A stretch of DNA of 64,000 nucleotides from the NCBI RefSeq assembly GCF_009689005.1, contig NZ_AP021879.1, positions 4,890,652 through 4,954,651 of the forward strand, read 5' to 3'. A program made the translations under genes and the position numbers. The notes beneath the pieces were generated by a model. That model was not told the DNA's origin. It made no database searches and was given only the letters and a program-made list of their open reading frames with translations. This document shows positions 54,388 to 62,946 of the stretch, piece by piece. Positions within the stretch are counted from its first letter, which is position 1; each line of letters starts with the position of its first letter. This DNA comes from Desulfosarcina ovata subsp. ovata. GTDB taxonomy: Bacteria > Desulfobacterota > Desulfobacteria > Desulfobacterales > Desulfosarcinaceae.

Positions 54388-55416
54388 TCAATAGGTTTCC
54401 TCATGGGCCAGATCGTCATCGGTGACCTTGCCGCTGAACAATTTGTAGGCCCAGATTTGGTAGGCCAGCACCACCGGAATGAACAGTACGACCACGATCA
54501 GCATGATCTGCAGGGTCAGGGGGCTGGATGAGGCATTAAAGGCTGTCAGGCTGAAGGCGGTATCGATGCTCGAGGGAAACAGGCTGGGAAACAGCCCGAT
54601 GACGCCGAAGAAGGTGCAGGCGACAATGGTGGCCGCAGAAGAGAACCAGGCCTTGAAGAATGCCTGCTGCATCAGGAAATAACGGATGCCCACCAGGCCG
54701 GCCACGGCGACCAGCGGAACCAGGAACAGCACCGGGGTAGCCAGATAATTGTCATACAGCGACGTGAAGATAAAGGTGGCCACCAGAAAGACCACGGCCA
54801 CACCGGTTAGCACCGGCCACAGTTTGCCGGCCAGGCGCGCCGCACGCTCAGCCAGGTCGCCGTCGGTGCGGATGGCCAGCCACAGGGCGCCGTGCATCAC
54901 GAAGAGGCAGACAAAGAGTACGCCGGCCAGGAGACCGTAAGGGTTGAGCAGGGTCAAAAGGGTGCCCTGGTAAACCCCATCGCCGTCAAAGGGGATACCC
55001 TGGAAAATATTGCCGAAGGCCACGCCGAACAAAAGCGCCGGCAAAAAACTGCCTAAAAAGATACAGGTGTCCCATACCTTTTTCCAGGCGGCGCTCTCCA
55101 CCTTGTTGCGGAATTCAAAGGAGACCCCGCGCAGGATCAGGGCAAAAAGAATCAGCATCAGGGCTGAGTAGAGGGAGGAGAACATCACCGCGTAAACCAG
55201 CGGAAAGGCGGCAAAGGTCACGCCGCCGGCAGTGATCAGCCAGACCTCGTTGCCGTCCCACATCGGCCCCATGGCATGGATCATCATGTGTTTGTCCCGT
55301 TCTGATTTGCCCAGCAGCGGGTAGAGGGAGCCGATCCCCATATCGAAGCCATCGGTCATGAAAAAGACCGCCCAGAGAAGCCCCCATAGAAAAAACCATA
55401 CGGATTGTAAAAGCAT
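54388..55416 (-). CDS. cydB: cytochrome bd-type quinol oxidase subunit II (second operon)
   Basis: A 342-residue membrane protein with FFMTDGFDMGIGSLYP and WDGNEVWLITAGGVTFAAFPLVYA. It differs clearly from the CydB at 44190, so the two operons are not recent duplicates. It lies 18 bp before the split cytochrome gene on the same strand. Confidence 0.93.
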   Translation of the reverse strand: MLLQSVWFFLWGLLWAVFFMTDGFDMGIGSLYPLLGKSERDKHMMIHAMGPMWDGNEVWLITAGGVTFAAFPLVYAVMFSSLYSALMLILFALILRGVSFEFRNKVESAAWKKVWDTCIFLGSFLPALLFGVAFGNIFQGIPFDGDGVYQGTLLTLLNPYGLLAGVLFVCLFVMHGALWLAIRTDGDLAERAARLAGKLWPVLTGVAVVFLVATFIFTSLYDNYLATPVLFLVPLVAVAGLVGIRYFLMQQAFFKAWFSSAATIVACTFFGVIGLFPSLFPSSIDTAFSLTAFNASSSPLTLQIMLIVVVLFIPVVLAYQIWAYKLFSGKVTDDDLAHEETY

Positions 55417-55462
55417 TTAAACCCCCGTGTTCTTATCGATTGTTGTTATCCGTTCGATGGAA

Positions 55463-56779
55463 TCAGCTGTTTTCGGATGCCGTTTGCGGGCCCTTGCCGG
55501 CAAAGTTGGCAATCAGGTAGAACCCGGCGATGCCGAGCAGGCCGTAGACCAGAATGAATCCCACCAGGGTGGTCATGACCTGTGCTTCAGCGATGGGCGA
55601 TGCCGCCGCAGCGGTTTTCAGCAGGCCGTAGACGATCCAGGGCTGACGGCCGACCTCGGCCAGCACCCAGCCCATCTCCATGGCCAGGTAGGGCAGGGGA
55701 ATGGCAAGCAGCATCGTCCAAAGGTACCAGCGGGATTCGAGCAGCCGTTTCCTCAAAAACATGCCCACGATGGTGAGCAGGGGGAACAGGGTACCCAGCG
55801 CCACCATGGTCCGGAAAGAGACAAACGTCGGCAGCACCGGCGGCCGTTCGTCTTTGGGGATATCCCTGAGGCCGGTGACCGTTGCGTTGAAATCGTGATG
55901 CCCCAGGAAACTGAGCACGCCGGGCAGGCTGCCGATTTCTATTTTATTGCCTTCATTGGCTTCGTCGGGGATGGCAAACAGGACGATGGGGGCCTGGGCC
56001 TGGGTTTCCCAGTGCGATTCCATGGCGGCCAGCTTGGCCGGCTGGGTCCGGGTCACGTGAACGGCGTGCAGGTCGCCGGTGATCACGACCACCAGGGAGG
56101 TGACCAGACCGACCACCAGGCCGATGTTGAAGGAACGGGTAAAAAAATCGATGTGCTCTTTTTTGAGCAGGTGCCAGGCACTGATGCCCATGATGAAGAA
56201 AGCGCTGAGCAAAAATGCCGAAGGAATGGTATGGACGATTTCCAGCAGGCCGAACGGGTTGGTCACCACAGCCAGGAAATCGGTCAGTTCGGCGCGGCCG
56301 TTGCGAATCGTGAAACCCACCGGCTGTTGCATCCAGCCGTTGGCCAGCAGGATCCAGACGGCCGAAATGTTGCCGGCCCCGGCCACCAGCCACATCACCG
56401 TGGCATGGGCCTTTTTGGATAGCTTCTTCCAGCCGAAGATCCATATGCCGATAAAGGTCGATTCGAGAAAAAAGGCCAGGGACGCTTCGATGGCCAGCAA
56501 CGACCCGAATATATCTCCCATATAGGCGGAGTAGCGGGACCAGTTGGTGCCGAACTGGAACTCCAGGGTGATGCCCGTGACCACGCCCAGGGCAAAATTG
56601 ATCAGGAACAGCTTGCCCCAGAATTTGGTCATGTTCAGATAGGTCTCATCCCCGGTTTTTACATATCGGGTCTCCATGTATGCCACCAGCGCAGACAGCC
56701 CCAGGGTCAGAGGCACAAAGAGAAAATGGAACATGGTCGCGGCGGCGAACTGGAGCCGGGATAACATGACAACGTCCAT
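55463..56779 (-). CDS. cydA: cytochrome bd-type quinol oxidase subunit I (second operon)
   Basis: A 438-residue membrane protein; AAGGAGG fixes the start at 56779 (MDVVMLSRLQFAAATMFHFLF). FLESTFIGIWIFGWKKLSKK and EVGRQPWIVYGLLKT are family motifs. It pairs with cydB downstream and carries a short Q-loop. High-affinity O2 removal in a strict anaerobe is likely. Confidence 0.93.
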   Translation of the reverse strand: MDVVMLSRLQFAAATMFHFLFVPLTLGLSALVAYMETRYVKTGDETYLNMTKFWGKLFLINFALGVVTGITLEFQFGTNWSRYSAYMGDIFGSLLAIEASLAFFLESTFIGIWIFGWKKLSKKAHATVMWLVAGAGNISAVWILLANGWMQQPVGFTIRNGRAELTDFLAVVTNPFGLLEIVHTIPSAFLLSAFFIMGISAWHLLKKEHIDFFTRSFNIGLVVGLVTSLVVVITGDLHAVHVTRTQPAKLAAMESHWETQAQAPIVLFAIPDEANEGNKIEIGSLPGVLSFLGHHDFNATVTGLRDIPKDERPPVLPTFVSFRTMVALGTLFPLLTIVGMFLRKRLLESRWYLWTMLLAIPLPYLAMEMGWVLAEVGRQPWIVYGLLKTAAAASPIAEAQVMTTLVGFILVYGLLGIAGFYLIANFAGKGPQTASENS

Positions 56780-56885
56780 ACAAATTCCTCCTTCGAGCAG
56801 AAGCGGCAGCCATTGCCCGGGAAGCAAGGCTGCCGGAAAATGAGTTCACGAATACCGTATCTTAAAACGATGTCTTCGGGCGGCT

Positions 56886-57071
56886 TCAGGCGCTGCCGTC
56901 AAGAGTGCATTGGGTGAAGTCGATGGGTTTGCCGCATTTGCTGCAGGTATGTTTTTTATCGAATTCATCGGAAAAGATCTCTTTGCTCTCACCACATTCG
57001 GGGCACTTACAGATAAACGATTTCAGGTTCTTAAAATTTTCATAGCCGGGGCAATGTTGGGGAGTGGTCAT
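56886..57071 (-). CDS. small zinc-ribbon protein
   Basis: A 61-residue protein with two Cys pairs (CKCPECGE and HTCSKCGKP) spaced as a zinc or iron ribbon. It lies between the bd operon and flavodoxin. No named function recognised. Confidence 0.7.
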   Translation of the reverse strand: MTTPQHCPGYENFKNLKSFICKCPECGESKEIFSDEFDKKHTCSKCGKPIDFTQCTLDGSA

Positions 57072-57133
57072 GGTTTCCTCCTTCTTGATTCGTTTATATG
57101 GAACGGGGTCGTTGTAACGGTGATTATTGGTTG

Positions 57134-57568
57134 TCAGGTGAACTTTTTGGCGATTTCACGGCCGTAATCCTGGGCCATGGTGGTCCCGCCGCCCAGATTG
57201 GCCGACTTGAGCCGCAACGGGTTGCCGGCCATATCCATTTTGTAGATGTTTTTCATGGTTTCAAAAATACGATCGGGGGCTTCGCCGCTCCAGCCAAAGG
57301 CACCGAAGGCTCCGCCGACCTTGCCTTCCAGCTGCGCTTTTTCGGCCATGAACAAAAGGGTCTTCATCCCCTGGACCATTTCGCCGTGATAGGTGGGTGA
57401 ACCCAGGATAACGGCGTCATATCCATTCAGGTCATCTTCTTTTTTGATGTCGGTAACCTTTACCACTTTCGCTTCGTGGCCGGAAATTCGAATTCCCTCG
57501 GCGATGAGGTTGGCGATTTTCTCGGTCGCACCGGTGCGGGTGGCGTAAACAATCAGCGCTTTGGCCAT
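57134..57568 (-). CDS. flavodoxin
   Basis: A 144-residue FMN protein: phosphate loop YATRTGATEKIANLIAEG, isoalloxazine loops LGSPTYHG and FGWSGEA. It may replace ferredoxin or rubredoxin as a low-potential carrier in this redox region. Confidence 0.92.
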   Translation of the reverse strand: MAKALIVYATRTGATEKIANLIAEGIRISGHEAKVVKVTDIKKEDDLNGYDAVILGSPTYHGEMVQGMKTLLFMAEKAQLEGKVGGAFGAFGWSGEAPDRIFETMKNIYKMDMAGNPLRLKSANLGGGTTMAQDYGREIAKKFT

Positions 57569-57631
57569 TGATCGCTCCTTTGCTGCATTTTTTGTTAATC
57601 CATCTGAAATTTCTTTTTTCCGGGGCGCTCG

Positions 57632-57787
57632 CTATTTAATCCGGGGATCCTTGCCCTCGGATGCGCAGTCGGGGGTGTAACAGGTATTGTCGAGAAATTC
57701 ACATTTTTCCTTGCAGGATGGACATCTTTCCGGTGGTGCGTCCGCCTGCAGTTCATATCCACAGTTCCCGCATTTCCAGTTGCCCAT
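57632..57787 (-). CDS. rubredoxin-like small iron/zinc protein
   Basis: A 51-residue protein (GGAGG before ATG 57787). MGNWKCGNCGYELQADAPPE and RCPSCKEKCEF give the CX2C...CX2C rubredoxin-like site; three more Cys follow. The same domain occurs at the ends of rubrerythrins. Probably an electron-transfer protein for its neighbours. Confidence 0.82.
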   Translation of the reverse strand: MGNWKCGNCGYELQADAPPERCPSCKEKCEFLDNTCYTPDCASEGKDPRIK

Positions 57788-57946
57788 GAGAACCTCCTTT
57801 GCGTGAATTGATCACATGGCCTTTGTCTGCCCGTGGCGGACAGCGGTTCATCAATGATCACCGGACCGTCATCGGAACGGTGGAGAAGAGGGGACTGGAT
57901 GGCGGCAACCAACGCTCGCCGCCATCCAGGGAAAATCCAAACGGAA

Positions 57947-58321
57947 TCAGGCTTTCCACAGCCCGTGAATATTACAGTACTCTCTGGCAGAAACCGATGC
58001 CGCATCGATCTTGAATTCGGCTTCGGGGGCTTGCCCCGGCTGGAGAAACTGGAAGCAGGACTTACCATCGGCAATCAGTTCGATCCACTGAATGAAGTGC
58101 TTTTCCTCCATGGGGTGAGGAACATCACCGACTTTGACCTTATATCCGCCGTCAATCTTTTCGATGACCGGCACGTGTTTTTCTTTTGCCGCATCAACGG
58201 TATTTTCGGTCAGCTTCTCCATGGGCTGTCCACAACAGACCAGTTCACCGGCACCGCCAGCGAGGACTTCAACGATATTGCCACACAGATTGCATTTATA
58301 GACCTCATACCTTTCAGCCAT
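57947..58321 (-). CDS. dfx: desulfoferrodoxin (superoxide reductase)
   Basis: A 124-residue protein. The N-terminal desulforedoxin-like centre has CNLCG and CCGQP. The SOR centre ligands are His49 in EKHVPV, the HPMEEKHFIQW histidines, and Cys-His near the C-terminus (REYCNIHGLW). It reduces superoxide to peroxide using rubredoxin; rubrerythrin upstream would remove the peroxide. Confidence 0.95.
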   Translation of the reverse strand: MAERYEVYKCNLCGNIVEVLAGGAGELVCCGQPMEKLTENTVDAAKEKHVPVIEKIDGGYKVKVGDVPHPMEEKHFIQWIELIADGKSCFQFLQPGQAPEAEFKIDAASVSAREYCNIHGLWKA

Positions 58322-58369
58322 TTTTTATCTCCTTTTTAAGTGTTTGGGGGAAGGTTTAATTCGTCTGAT

Positions 58370-58945
58370 TTACCAGTTTTCGCCCAGGAGTTCGAAGTGG
58401 GCCTGGGGATGGGCACAGGCCGGACACATTTCCGGCGCTTCGGTGCCTTCATGCAGATAGCCGCAGTTCCGGCAACGCCAGGTAACGGCGGCTTCGCGTT
58501 TGAATACCCGTCCGGACTCGATATTCGCCTTCAGTTCCAGATAGCGCTTCTCATGCTGTTTTTCGGCCACGGCAATGGCTTCCAAAATGAAGGCGATGTG
58601 GTCGAATCCTTCCTCGCGGGCAACCTTGGCGAAATCGGGATACATGGTGGTCCATTCATAATTCTCACCACCGGCCGCCTCGGCAAGGTTTTCGGTGGTG
58701 GTACCGATCACGCCGGCCGGAAATGCACCGGTGATTTCCACCTCACCGCCTTCAAGCAGCTTGAACAGCCGTTTGGCATGTTCTTTCTCCTGGTTGGCCG
58801 TTTCTTCGAAAATGTCCGCGATCTGGACAAAGCCCTCTTTTTTGGCTTGTTTGGAAAAGTAGGTGTAACGGTTACGGGCCTGGGATTCTCCGGAAAATGC
58901 CGTCAAAATGTTCTTTTCCGTCTGGGTTCCTTTAATGCTAGACAC
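58370..58945 (-). CDS. rbr: rubrerythrin
   Basis: A 191-residue peroxidase. The ferritin-like diiron domain has GESQARNRYTYF, EETANQEKEHAKR and EAIAVAEKQHEKRY; the C-terminal rubredoxin domain has CRNCGYLHEG and CPACAHPQ. It reduces H2O2 to water and lies 48 bp upstream of dfx on the same strand. Confidence 0.95.
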   Translation of the reverse strand: MSSIKGTQTEKNILTAFSGESQARNRYTYFSKQAKKEGFVQIADIFEETANQEKEHAKRLFKLLEGGEVEITGAFPAGVIGTTTENLAEAAGGENYEWTTMYPDFAKVAREEGFDHIAFILEAIAVAEKQHEKRYLELKANIESGRVFKREAAVTWRCRNCGYLHEGTEAPEMCPACAHPQAHFELLGENW

Positions 58946-59004
58946 GTTTTGTCCTCCTTGCTCGGTATAGTTTTATGGGTTTTTTGTTTGCCTGTTGATG
59001 CGGA

Positions 59005-59217
59005 TTAACACGTTTTTTTATCCCACCAGCCTTTGGCGATGTGCTTGACTTTCTCGTCCTCGGCCATTCGTTTGATCTTGTAGCCCGAATCGCGAAGCAT
59101 GCCGTACAGAATGCCACAACCGGTGTCTTCCCGATCACCGTCTCCTTTGTCTGCCAGCTTGATCATGCGTTCGGCCAGCAGAATGGTCTCTTTGAGATTG
59201 TGGTCGCACCGTTTCAC
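59005..59217 (-). CDS. small conserved protein of unknown function
   Basis: A 70-residue soluble protein starting at GTG 59217 with GGAGAG upstream. Helical N-terminus (KETILLAERMIKLADKGD) and a Cys in DTGCGILYGMLRDSGY. It precedes rbr-dfx on the same strand and is probably co-expressed. I do not recognise a family. Confidence 0.6.
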   Translation of the reverse strand: MKRCDHNLKETILLAERMIKLADKGDGDREDTGCGILYGMLRDSGYKIKRMAEDEKVKHIAKGWWDKKTC

Positions 59218-59702
59218 GAATTGAAACTCTCCGAAGGGGTTGGCTCCCGCCGGTGCAAGGGCAGCATCAGCGGTTATGTCAATACATCAATCAATATGTG
59301 TGCCAAGACTTCAGACGCCGTCGAAATACTATTTAACTATTTAAAAAAATATATGTTTTGGAACTGCTGCGGTTGCTCCAACCCGAATGGGTGTGGTGAC
59401 CGCATACCGGACATGAGAAAATAATATTGGGCTGAATCCGATAAAATCAACAATAAAACGAAGGGTTAATTGTATTCTCAGGTTTATTGTGAGACATGTC
59501 TGTATTGAAATACATTGGACACCGGGAGATCAATTTATGCGGCGGTTGCCTTGCACGCCATTGGGGCCATGTACCGTATCAGGTGTGGAAATGATACACC
59601 GGTGTATCATATACTAAGGATGAAACACGTTGGGGTGAAAAACGGCAGGACACACCAACCGAATACGACTGGCGTGCGCCTGCCGGCACTATTGGATGAA
59701 GA
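59218..59702. other. intergenic region, AT-rich in part
   Basis: About 485 bp without a convincing gene. The section 59290-59360 is AT-rich and suitable for the promoter of the leftward rbr-dfx group. A perfect 20-bp palindrome lies at 59591. Frames such as 59515-59823 plus have no family features. Confidence 0.5.
59591..59610. promoter_or_regulatory. perfect 20-bp palindrome, operator-like
   Basis: ATGATACACCGGTGTATCAT is fully self-complementary, has no loop and no U-tract, so it looks like a dimeric regulator site rather than a terminator. It is ~90 bp past the end of the ferritin-like gene and ~370 bp upstream of the rbr group start. Confidence 0.5.
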
Positions 59703-60176
59703 CTATTTGCTGGCGACGAGGCGGTGGCTGAGAAGCTTGATGTGGGACATTTCCTCTTTGATGATATCGTCCAGACGGGACTGGCCCAGGCTTTCGGGAA
59801 CCAGCTCTTTCATCCCCAGGTAAAAGACGATTGAATCTTTTTCAGCCAGAATGGCGGCCTTTAAAATCGCCTCCATGGAGCTGGTGTCAATTTCTTTCTT
59901 AAAAAAGATACGTGTGTCGGCCAGCGCCTTAAGGTAGGCGGCGGCTTCATTTTGCGGGTCGAATACGGTTTCGGCTTTTTCGGTTGTACCCAGTTTTTTA
60001 CGCATGGCGGCAAAGGTCTTTTCGTGGTCATCTTCCATGGCGGCCAGATCCGACAGGAACTTTTTAGCATCCGGATCGGTTGTTCCGGCAGCCGCGTCAC
60101 GGTAAAAGTCCGCGCCGTTTTTTTCGATCTGCTCAGCCATCTCAAAGACGTCATCCGCATTAAAATCATAACTCAT
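59703..60176 (-). CDS. ferritin-like (rubrerythrin-type) diiron protein
   Basis: A 157-residue four-helix protein (start MSYDFNADDVFEMAEQIEKNG at 60176). Diiron ligands fit E...E...EDDHEKTF and ILAEKDSIVFY / IKEEMSHIKLL. No rubredoxin tail. Likely peroxide or iron handling. Confidence 0.85.
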   Translation of the reverse strand: MSYDFNADDVFEMAEQIEKNGADFYRDAAAGTTDPDAKKFLSDLAAMEDDHEKTFAAMRKKLGTTEKAETVFDPQNEAAAYLKALADTRIFFKKEIDTSSMEAILKAAILAEKDSIVFYLGMKELVPESLGQSRLDDIIKEEMSHIKLLSHRLVASK

Positions 60177-60305
60177 GATGGGGTTTGCCTTTCTTTTCGG
60201 ATCGGGTGAGTCATCAACCTGGATGTTTTTCATAAGAAGCGTTTCTGATACATGCCCGCTTATGCAAAGTGCTGTCAACCGTAAAATGAAATCTGCCTTG
60301 AAAAA

Positions 60306-60521
60306 TCAGGCTTTTTCCTCATTCATGCGACACTCCGCATCCCACTCGGGACAGGCGCTTTCCCGGTCGGCCTGAAACTTGAGCATGCATTCACCACATT
60401 CCAGTTCGATATTCGGGGTATCGCCATACCGTTTCATTAGTTCCTCTTTGGAAAGTACCTGGGCAAAGCTGCACCCGCACTGGGGGCAGGCGGATTGGAT
60501 TTGATAGCGTTTTTTACTCAT
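60306..60521 (-). CDS. small zinc-ribbon protein
   Basis: A 71-residue protein with GGAGG upstream. Cys pairs in SACPQCGCSF and ECGECMLKF form a ribbon; two more Cys lie near the end (SACPEWDAEC). Unknown function. Confidence 0.7.
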   Translation of the reverse strand: MSKKRYQIQSACPQCGCSFAQVLSKEELMKRYGDTPNIELECGECMLKFQADRESACPEWDAECRMNEEKA

Positions 60522-60746
60522 GATTTGTCCTCCGATTGGGGGTTGAGGTTTTTCGGATTGAACACATTTTATTCAAGCAATATCAATGCCAGTGATGATA
60601 GAACGGTTTCCGAATTGGCACGCTTGTTGAATGAATTAGAGTGACAACCTGAACAAATCCTTTTTTCTGATCGGTGCGATGGCCATTGACAATCCCGACT
60701 GATCCGAAAATGAAACCATCCTATCAAATATCAACAGGAGGAACCT

Positions 60747-61346
60747 ATGGCCAAGACTGCTTTTAAAGGAACCCCCGTGACGCTTGCCGGTGACCTGCCC
60801 CAGGTGGGCAGCCTTGCACCGGATTTTACCCTGACGAAGAGTGACCTGTCCAATGTCTCACTGAGCGATTACGCCGGCAAAACCGTTGTCCTGAATATCT
60901 TTCCCAGCATCGATACCCCGGTGTGTGCCATGTCGGTGAGAAAATTCAACGCCGAAATCGGCAATTATGACAACGCGGTGGTACTGTGTGTGTCAGCGGA
61001 TCTGCCTTTTGCCCATGCGCGGTTTTGCGGGGCCGAAGGATTGGATCATGTGGTTTCGGCATCTACCTTCCGCAACCCCGGTTTCGGTGATGTCTATGGG
61101 ACCCGGATCGGTGACGGCCCCATGGCCGGTCTCATGGCCCGTGCCGTGGTGGTTATCGACGGTGCCGGCAAGGTGTCGTACACCCAACTGGTGGAGGAGA
61201 TCTCCCAGGAACCCGATTACGACAAGGCCCTGGCCGCCCTTGCCGACAAAGATCCGCTGCAGGCCTGCACCGCGTCTCCCACGGCCGAGCATTCCCGTGG
61301 GTTGGCTGACGACGGTCCCTGCGACGATGGCCGGGCCGGAGGTTGA
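60747..61346 (+). CDS. tpx: thiol peroxidase (Tpx-type peroxiredoxin)
   Basis: A 199-residue protein. The peroxidatic Cys is in PSIDTPVCAMSVRKFN and the resolving Cys in ARFCGAEGL, the Tpx pattern. GGAGG precedes the start. The usual Tpx length is ~168 residues; the last ~30 here (SPTAEHSRGLADD...) are a polar extension of unknown value. Thioredoxin encoded downstream is its likely reductant. Confidence 0.92.
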   Translation: MAKTAFKGTPVTLAGDLPQVGSLAPDFTLTKSDLSNVSLSDYAGKTVVLNIFPSIDTPVCAMSVRKFNAEIGNYDNAVVLCVSADLPFAHARFCGAEGLDHVVSASTFRNPGFGDVYGTRIGDGPMAGLMARAVVVIDGAGKVSYTQLVEEISQEPDYDKALAALADKDPLQACTASPTAEHSRGLADDGPCDDGRAGG

Positions 61347-61560
61347 TCCATCCTGGATGGCCGGCGGTGGGATGGGTGTTAATATTCCCATCGAGTTCAG
61401 CGCGCCGGTGGCTGGAGTGGACTTACGCCAGACGCCCCGTTTCCGGCACTGGCCAGCGGTGCGCCGGGCAACCACGGCGGACGAGCGGGCGGTGTACCCC
61501 GGTGAAGGTACGCGGTTTGTTGAGGAGGATATCTGAGGCTTGATGCGCAAGGAGGTTTGA

Positions 61561-62016
61561 ATGACAGATGAGACCGTATTGATCCGCTGCCGCAACTGCG
61601 GCGCGAGAAATCGGATTCCTGTGGCCCGATTACAGGAAAATCCCCGTTGCGGGCGCTGCAAAACGCCCTTTCCGGCCATTTCCGTCACCAGTCGGCCGGT
61701 GATGGTCACCGATGCCACGTTTGCCCGTGACGTACTGGAAAGTCCGCTGCCGGTGCTGATGGACTGCTGGGCGACCTGGTGTTCCTACTGCGGGGCCCTG
61801 AGCCCGATCCTCGACGATCTGGCCAGGACCTATGCCGGCCGCCTGAAGGTGGCCAAGCTCAATGTCGACCAGAACCCGGCAACCGCCAACCGTTATAGTG
61901 TCATGAGCCTGCCCACACTGCTCTTTTTCCGCGACGGAAAATTGGTGGAGACGGCTGCCGGTGCGTTGCCCAAAGCGGAAATCGAACGCTATCTGTATCC
62001 GCTTTTAAACCATTGA
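61561..62016 (+). CDS. trxC: thioredoxin 2 (zinc-ribbon thioredoxin)
   Basis: A 151-residue protein. The N-terminal zinc ribbon has CRNCGARNRIP and CGRCKTPF. The thioredoxin fold has the active site WCSYCGA, not the usual WCGPC, and the cis-Pro in VMSLPTLLFF. The changed dipeptide (Ser-Tyr) should alter redox potential. AAGGAGG lies before the start. The 214 bp from tpx hold no convincing gene. Confidence 0.92.
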   Translation: MTDETVLIRCRNCGARNRIPVARLQENPRCGRCKTPFPAISVTSRPVMVTDATFARDVLESPLPVLMDCWATWCSYCGALSPILDDLARTYAGRLKVAKLNVDQNPATANRYSVMSLPTLLFFRDGKLVETAAGALPKAEIERYLYPLLNH

Positions 62017-62043
62017 TCCCCGTTTGCCGTTCAGGAGGCCCCC

Positions 62044-62946
62044 ATGCATGTCTTTATTGCCGGTGCATCCGGGTTTGTCGGTACGGCCTTGAGCCGTTTT
62101 CTGCTGGATGCCGGAACCACCGTTACGGGGGTGGGACGATCCCGCACCCACCCCTTTGAATCGGTGCCGGCGTTTACCTGGCTTTCCGCCGACACCACCC
62201 AGGCCGGTCCATGGCAAACGGCCGTGGCCGAGGCCGACGCCGTGGTCAACCTGACCGGCTGTACGATTTTCAAGCGCTGGACGAGGGGCTACAAGGCCCG
62301 TATGGTCGACAGCCGGATCCGCACCACCGGCAACATCGTTGAGGCGATGAAAGGCGGGCATCAACGCTTGCTGAGCACATCGGCGGTGGGCTATTACGGC
62401 AGCCGGGGGGATGAAGACCTTACCGAGGACTCTGCGCCGGGAGATGATTTCCTGGCCCGCCTGGCCGTCGATTGGGAACAGACCGCCCGTCAGGCCGGGG
62501 AAAAGGGCGTTCGGGTAAGCATCATGCGTTTTGGCGTGGTGCTGGGGGCCGGCGGCGGAGCCCTGGCCCGGATGCTGCCGGCCTTTCGGCGGTTTGCCGG
62601 CGGCCCGCTGGGCAGCGGCCGGCAGTGGTTCGCCTGGATTCACCTGGCCGATGTGCTGGCCGGGATCCAGTATCTCCTGGACGGTGAGACCGCCGCCGGC
62701 ATTTACAATTTTTGCGCACCGCAAACCGTCCGCCAGAAAGATTTTGCCAGCCGACTGGGCGACGCCTTGGGCCGTCCGGCCTGGTTGCCGGCCCCCTCAC
62801 CGGCATTGAAGCTGGTGCTGGGCGAGGTGGCCCAGGTGCTGCTGGCCAGCCAGAAGGTGCATCCCCGGCAGCTTTTGGCGGAGCACTTTCCATTCCGCTT
62901 TGGCGACCTGGACCGTGCCCTGGCCGATCTGGTCCGGCGGCCATGA
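62044..62946 (+). CDS. TIGR01777-type NAD-dependent epimerase (YfcH-like)
   Basis: A 300-residue short-chain dehydrogenase-like protein: FIAGASGFVGTALSRFL NAD(P) motif, NLTGCTIFKRWT, STSAVGYYGSRGDE active site and a C-terminal DUF1731-like end (LLAEHFPFRFGDLDRAL). Function of this family is not settled. Confidence 0.9.
   Translation: MHVFIAGASGFVGTALSRFLLDAGTTVTGVGRSRTHPFESVPAFTWLSADTTQAGPWQTAVAEADAVVNLTGCTIFKRWTRGYKARMVDSRIRTTGNIVEAMKGGHQRLLSTSAVGYYGSRGDEDLTEDSAPGDDFLARLAVDWEQTARQAGEKGVRVSIMRFGVVLGAGGGALARMLPAFRRFAGGPLGSGRQWFAWIHLADVLAGIQYLLDGETAAGIYNFCAPQTVRQKDFASRLGDALGRPAWLPAPSPALKLVLGEVAQVLLASQKVHPRQLLAEHFPFRFGDLDRALADLVRRP

Noticed and set aside
60616..60632. TGGCACG-N4-TTGAA upstream of tpx as a sigma-54 promoter
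   Set aside because: The essential GC of the -12 element is missing.
61343..61560. Short open frames between tpx and trxC (for example from ATG 61357)
   Set aside because: No ribosome site, low-complexity arginine-rich translations and overlap with alternative frames; not supportable as a gene.
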